Origin: an uncultured Alistipes sp.
GTDB taxonomy: Bacteria; Bacteroidota; Bacteroidia; Bacteroidales; Rikenellaceae
NCBI GenBank assembly: GCA_900768045.1
Contig: CAAGBL010000023.1
Span: 1 to 64,000, forward strand
Reading direction: 5' to 3'
Length of the DNA: 64,000 nucleotides
The notes beneath the pieces were generated by a model. The model was not told where the DNA came from. It made no database searches and saw only the letters and a program-made list of their open reading frames with translations. Made by a program: the position numbers and the translations under genes. This document shows positions 60,723 to 64,000 of the stretch, in pieces; position 1 is the stretch's first letter, and each line of letters begins with the position of its first letter.

Positions 60723-61799
60723 TTACTTCTCCATTAGTTTAATGAATTTATCGAAGAGATATGTGCTGCTTGCCTCAGGCGAGCAGTCAGGCTGATACTG
60801 CACTGAGAATACCTTGTCAACGAGTGACTCGATACCTGCGATAGTGCCATCAAGAAGGTTGCGATGGGTAACTGTAAGCGGTGTGCCTGCCAACGACTCC
60901 TCGTTAACTACGAAGTTGTGGTTCTGCGACACAATCTCGAGCTTGTCATTCTCCAAGCACTTCACTGGGTGGTTGCAGCCATGGTGGCCAAACTTCAAGC
61001 GCTCGTTCTTTGCACCATACGACATGGCGATAATCTGATGACCGAGATCAACACCGAAGATTGGAAGCTTGCCACGAAGCTCCTTAACAACCTCTACCAC
61101 GCTTGGAACGTCGGCAGGATCGCCAGGGCCATTAGATACGAAGATACCGTCTGGGTTGAAGGCCATAATCTCCTCGGCTGTAGAGTTGAATGGCACGATA
61201 GTCACGTTGCAGCCCTTCATGTTGAGCTGGCGAATGAAGCTATACTTAATACCGCAGTCGATAGCCACAACGTCCCACTTGTGGTTAGGCGTACGTGAGA
61301 ACCAGCGCTTCTTGCAGCTGATGCGCTCAACGAGGTCGTGGCGTGGGGCTGTGGTACGTATAAGCTCTAAAGCCTCCTCCTTAGTTGTGTTGATGTCAAC
61401 GATAACAGCTTTTTGCGTACCCTCATTGCGAATGATACGGGTGATCATGCGAGTATCTACGCCGCTGATGCCTGGGATGTCGAGCTCCTCGAAGGTCTCG
61501 TTCATGGTCTTTGTGTAGCGGAAGTTGCTTGGCGACTCGCACACCTCACGAACAACCATACCGCCCATGGTTGGGAACTTACTCTCGAAGTCCTCGTCCA
61601 TGAATCCGTAGTTGCCCATAAGAGGGTAGGTCATAACAACAATCTGGTCGGTGTACGTTGGGTCGGAGATAATCTCTTGGTAGCCTACCATTGCGGTATT
61701 GAAGACGATTTCGCATACCGCAGTGCGGTTCGAACCGAATCCGTAGCCTGGAAACTCCTTGCCATTTTCAAGTACAAGTTTCTTGGTAAAAGGTTTCAT
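60723..61799 (-). CDS. carA: carbamoyl-phosphate synthase small subunit, glutaminase triad lost
   Basis: 358 aa of the CarA family, with the N-terminal domain (FPGYGFGS, TAMVGYQEIISDPTY) and a class I amidotransferase domain (VSNGPGDPADVPSV, FGHHGCNHPVK). The catalytic residues are replaced: the nucleophile GxCLGHQ reads GVDLGHQ (Asp251, codon at 61047-61049), and the His/Glu of QFHPE read QYQPD (Gln336, Asp338). Without them glutamine hydrolysis should be impossible, so the enzyme likely uses free ammonia. It remains in the pyr operon, presumably needed for CarB structure. 20 bp after pyrC. Confidence 0.95.
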   Translation of the reverse strand: MKPFTKKLVLENGKEFPGYGFGSNRTAVCEIVFNTAMVGYQEIISDPTYTDQIVVMTYPLMGNYGFMDEDFESKFPTMGGMVVREVCESPSNFRYTKTMNETFEELDIPGISGVDTRMITRIIRNEGTQKAVIVDINTTKEEALELIRTTAPRHDLVERISCKKRWFSRTPNHKWDVVAIDCGIKYSFIRQLNMKGCNVTIVPFNSTAEEIMAFNPDGIFVSNGPGDPADVPSVVEVVKELRGKLPIFGVDLGHQIIAMSYGAKNERLKFGHHGCNHPVKCLENDKLEIVSQNHNFVVNEESLAGTPLTVTHRNLLDGTIAGIESLVDKVFSVQYQPDCSPEASSTYLFDKFIKLMEK

Positions 61800-61819
61800 C
61801 TGCTTTGATGTTTTTTATA

Positions 61820-63091
61820 TTATTTTGTTTTGTTGTCGTATACAATCTCTCCACGGTGTATGGTCATCACAACGTCGCCCGTGAGCTCACGGCCGTCAAA
61901 CATTGTGATTTTGCCCATTGAGTAGAAGTTGTTGCTATCTACTCGCCACTCCTTGTTTGTGTCCAAGAGCACGATGTCGGCACGCTGGCCAACCTCGATG
62001 CCACCCTCAATGCGGAATACCTTGCGAGGGTTGATACTCATAATTTTAATTAGGTGCTCAAGGCTAATAATGCCTCTCTTTACGAGGTGGGTGTTGAGCG
62101 CTGCAAAGGCTGTTTCAAGACCAACAATGCCCATGGCGCTATCCTTCAAGCCTCGTGACTTCTCTTCAATAGAGTGTGGTGCATGGTCGGTAGCAATCAT
62201 GTCGATAGTGCCGTCCTTGATACCCTCTATGAGTGCTGCACGATCCTCTGCCGAGCGGATTGGAGGGTTCATCTTCCAGCGTGCGTCCTCCTGAAGATCC
62301 ATGTCAGTAAATATTAGGTAGTGAGGGCCTGTCTCGCACGTTACCTTCACGCCACGTGCCTTAGCCTCACGAATAAGCTGTACGGTCTCCTTTGTTGAGA
62401 TGTGGCACACGTGGTAGCGGCAACCCGTCTTCTCGGCAAGCTCTATGTCACGCTTTACCTGTCCCCACTCGCTCTCCGAGCAGATGCCCTTGTGGCCATG
62501 CTCACGAGCGTACTCGCCATCGTGAATGTAACCACCCTTGAGTAGTGATTCATCTTCGCAGTGTGCAGCAATCAGTGCATCGTGCTTCACGGCCTGAAGC
62601 ATGGCACGCTCCATCATGCCCTCTATCTGAACTCCTGAACCATCGTCCGAAAAGGCACACACCTTGTCGTGAAGCGACTCTACATCTACCAGCTCCTCGC
62701 CCTTGCGACCAATAGTAATTGCAGCATAGGGTAGTACCTCGATTTTTGCATCACGGTCGATAATATCCTGCTGTACCTTTAGGTTTTTTACGGTGTCGGG
62801 TACAGGGTTTAGGTTAGGCATAGGGCATACGGTAGTATAGCCGCCACGTGCTGCTGCCATGGTGCCAGTTGCGATGCGCTCTTTGTAGCCGTAGCCTGGC
62901 TCGCGGAGGTGTACGTGGACATCGACAAAGGCGGGTGCAACAACCAAACCCTCGGCATTAATCACAGTGTCGCCCTCGTTGGGTGTAAGCTCCTTAGCAC
63001 GCTCGGCGATGCGACCGTCGACAATTGCTATGTCTTCGATATCAGCACCATATATAGCGCCATTCTTGATGATAGTTCGTAAGTTAGCCAT
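61820..63091 (-). CDS. pyrC: dihydroorotase (class I)
   Basis: 423 aa amidohydrolase closing carbamoyl aspartate to dihydroorotate. Zinc ligands in DVHVHLREPGYGYKE, AAHCEDESLL, YHVCHISTKET and the catalytic Asp in IATDHAPHSIEEK. Class I as in Gram-positives, not the E. coli class II type. First structural gene of the operon; its ATG is 5 nt past the T-run of the leader terminator. Confidence 0.96.
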   Translation of the reverse strand: MANLRTIIKNGAIYGADIEDIAIVDGRIAERAKELTPNEGDTVINAEGLVVAPAFVDVHVHLREPGYGYKERIATGTMAAARGGYTTVCPMPNLNPVPDTVKNLKVQQDIIDRDAKIEVLPYAAITIGRKGEELVDVESLHDKVCAFSDDGSGVQIEGMMERAMLQAVKHDALIAAHCEDESLLKGGYIHDGEYAREHGHKGICSESEWGQVKRDIELAEKTGCRYHVCHISTKETVQLIREAKARGVKVTCETGPHYLIFTDMDLQEDARWKMNPPIRSAEDRAALIEGIKDGTIDMIATDHAPHSIEEKSRGLKDSAMGIVGLETAFAALNTHLVKRGIISLEHLIKIMSINPRKVFRIEGGIEVGQRADIVLLDTNKEWRVDSNNFYSMGKITMFDGRELTGDVVMTIHRGEIVYDNKTK

Positions 63092-63095
63092 ATAT

Positions 63096-63123
63096 AAAAA
63101 AACAGGCGACCCAAAGAGCCGCC
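63096..63123 (-). terminator. attenuator hairpin in the pyr leader
   Basis: On the minus strand GGCGGC-TCTTTGG-GTCGCC (complement of 63105-63123, one G-U pair) followed by TGTTTTTTT (63096-63104). It starts 4 nt after the stop of the leader ORF and ends 5 nt before the pyrC start, so it must be read through for operon expression. Confidence 0.8.
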
Positions 63124-63127
63124 AATA

Positions 63128-63232
63128 TTAGTTAAAAACAGTAAGTCCAAATGAATTAAACAAGGGAAAATAACCTAACACCTGCTCCTGCTGAGGAGTG
63201 TAATTACAACGGTTATTTAGCACTTGTCTCAT
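63128..63232 (-). CDS. putative pyr operon leader peptide (34 aa)
   Basis: ATG at 63232, TAA at 63128-63130. The sequence begins MRQVLNNRCNYTPQQEQVLG and ends YFPLFNSFGLTVFN; the 3' half is U-rich in RNA (TATTTTCCCTTGTTTAATTC). It starts about 20 nt after a consensus promoter and ends just before the intrinsic terminator. The layout equals the pyrL leader of enterobacterial pyrBI, where RNA polymerase pauses at U-runs when UTP is low, letting the ribosome reach the stop codon and block hairpin formation. No known protein match is claimed; the reading is functional inference. Confidence 0.65.
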   Translation of the reverse strand: MRQVLNNRCNYTPQQEQVLGYFPLFNSFGLTVFN

Positions 63233-63251
63233 AGTATTATTATAATTTGCG

Positions 63252-63282
63252 CAAAGATAAGAATTTTTCATTTACTGTGCAA
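63252..63282 (-). promoter_or_regulatory. promoter of the pyr operon
   Basis: Minus-strand TTGC (complement of 63279-63282), 19 bp, TATCTTTG (complement of 63252-63259). Transcription should start near 63245, giving the leader ORF a short 5' UTR. Confidence 0.78.
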
Positions 63283-63902
63283 TAGTTTATGATGATAATT
63301 TTTAAAAATTATAGGGGTAAAATATGTGGTGGGGTAGAGAATGTTTTCATAAGGTAAAAATACACAGAGGGATAGGCGTAAAACGAGGTCAGGGTGGAGA
63401 TTTTTTTTAAAGACACTAGGATATAATAACAAAAAGATATAGCGAAGTCGTGTACCATATTTCTTTTGTCAGTGATCATCATTTTGTCTGTTGTGTCTTT
63501 TTTATCTTATTTTTTTTGTTTTTTGCGTTAAATTATTTTGATTTGTCTTAGAAGAAATGTGTATTGTTTTTAGTGGAGATATTTGGTGGATTTTAGGCGA
63601 TTATGGAATATGATAAGTTTAGTGAATTTAAGAAACATAATGATTATTATATTCTGTAATGCTTTAACTTATCTCTTTGACCTTGCTAACCTCTCTAATC
63701 TACTTAAATTTACTATTAAATCAATCTGCTTTCATAATACTAATATGGCTATTTTTTTTGCCTCACTTCTTTGATTTTTTTATCCCTATTTTCCCTATTC
63801 TTTTTATCTCTATTTTCATCTTAATCTATCTTTGTTCATAAAAAGTTGATAAATGCGCTTTGGGCTATTTCTTATTTAAGAAATTTTTGTTACCTTTGTT
63901 GC
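63283..63902. other. AT-rich intergenic region with low-complexity arms
   Basis: No gene is supported in these 620 bp. The stretch 63614-63635 (AGTTTAGTGAATTTAAG and flank) and the pyrimidine stretch 63776-63815 (TCCCTATTTTCCCTATTC) repeat the motifs found after palindrome copies B, D and E, but no palindrome copy is visible here. A -7 box TACCTTTG is at 63891-63898. Confidence 0.6.
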
Positions 63903-64000
63903 ATGAATATAATTACTCTATACTCCACCGCTTCAACCATGAAAATTCGTAGCATGTATGGCTCGAAAATAGCGCATGATGCCTTGCAATCGCAGGGTGT
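63903..64000 (+). CDS. start of an unidentified gene, cut off by window end
   Basis: Open frame from ATG at 63903 (MNIITLYSTASTMKIRSMYG...) to the window edge, with a second in-frame ATG at 63939. A -7 box TACCTTTG (63891-63898) lies so close that transcription would start near the first ATG, so the second may be the real start. 32 codons are too few to identify the product. Confidence 0.5.
   Translation, partial: MNIITLYSTASTMKIRSMYGSKIAHDALQSQG

Noticed and set aside
63583..63774. 63-codon plus-strand frame in the intergenic region
   Set aside because: Low-complexity, AT-rich; it lies over the repeat arms and has no promoter at the right place.

Overview
The window is a chromosomal segment of a Bacteroidales bacterium, probably gut-associated; I cannot fix the genus. 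Evidence: Bacteroidota-type promoters (TTTG about 19-20 bp upstream of TAnnTTTG) before many genes, no clear Shine-Dalgarno sequences, an L28-L33-DUF4295 ribosomal cluster, and Bacteroidota families such as DUF4199, DUF4293 and DUF4831. Gene content is mostly housekeeping. I saw no phage, no intact insertion sequence and no CRISPR array.

Layout. 1-6400: rpsO (cut by the window edge), pnp and two lipoproteins. 6500-9900: deoC, the ribosomal cluster on the minus strand, tRNA-Lys with a hairpin-rich flank and a duplicated tRNA tail, and a WYL regulator. 9911-16784: an accessory-looking cassette. It has a minus-strand kinase-like/SANT-like protein diverging from a plus-strand operon of a CASTOR/POLLUX-like channel, a DUF4062/TIR-like protein with one membrane helix and a binding-protein-like domain, a stand-alone RyR-domain protein and an iron alcohol dehydrogenase. 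17366-23395: sufBCDS, tmk and a DoxX/MauE-like protein. 23428-28719: an RND efflux system on the minus strand. 28843-40091: TPR and outer-membrane proteins, SRP RNA, mltG, DUF4199, a glycosyltransferase, DUF4293 and a Ca2+-type P-ATPase. 40093-51600: DJ-1/PfpI, aroB, a YidE/AspT transporter, DUF4831, thioredoxin, radA, rseP, dxr, an M23-like protein and a nucleotidyltransferase. 51866-53235: small secreted proteins. 53417-63232: a complete de novo UMP operon on the minus strand (leader-pyrC-carA-carB-pyrK-pyrD-pyrF-pyrE-pyrB).

Main points of interest. (1) The kinase/channel/TIR-like/RyR cassette looks like a nucleotide- or ion-responsive signalling or conflict system of unknown function. (2) The pyr operon starts with a 34-codon U-rich leader ORF whose stop lies 4 nt before an intrinsic terminator, the layout of the enterobacterial pyrL attenuator. 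(3) CarA in that operon has lost the whole glutaminase triad (Cys to Asp, His to Gln, Glu to Asp), which predicts ammonia-dependent carbamoyl phosphate synthesis. (4) PyrB carries a C-terminal zinc domain of PyrI type without the allosteric domain. (5) Five copies of a roughly 130-bp nested palindrome, four of them starting within 2 nt of a stop codon, have central hairpins that change by compensatory substitutions and end in T-runs. They look like a dispersed family of terminator elements.
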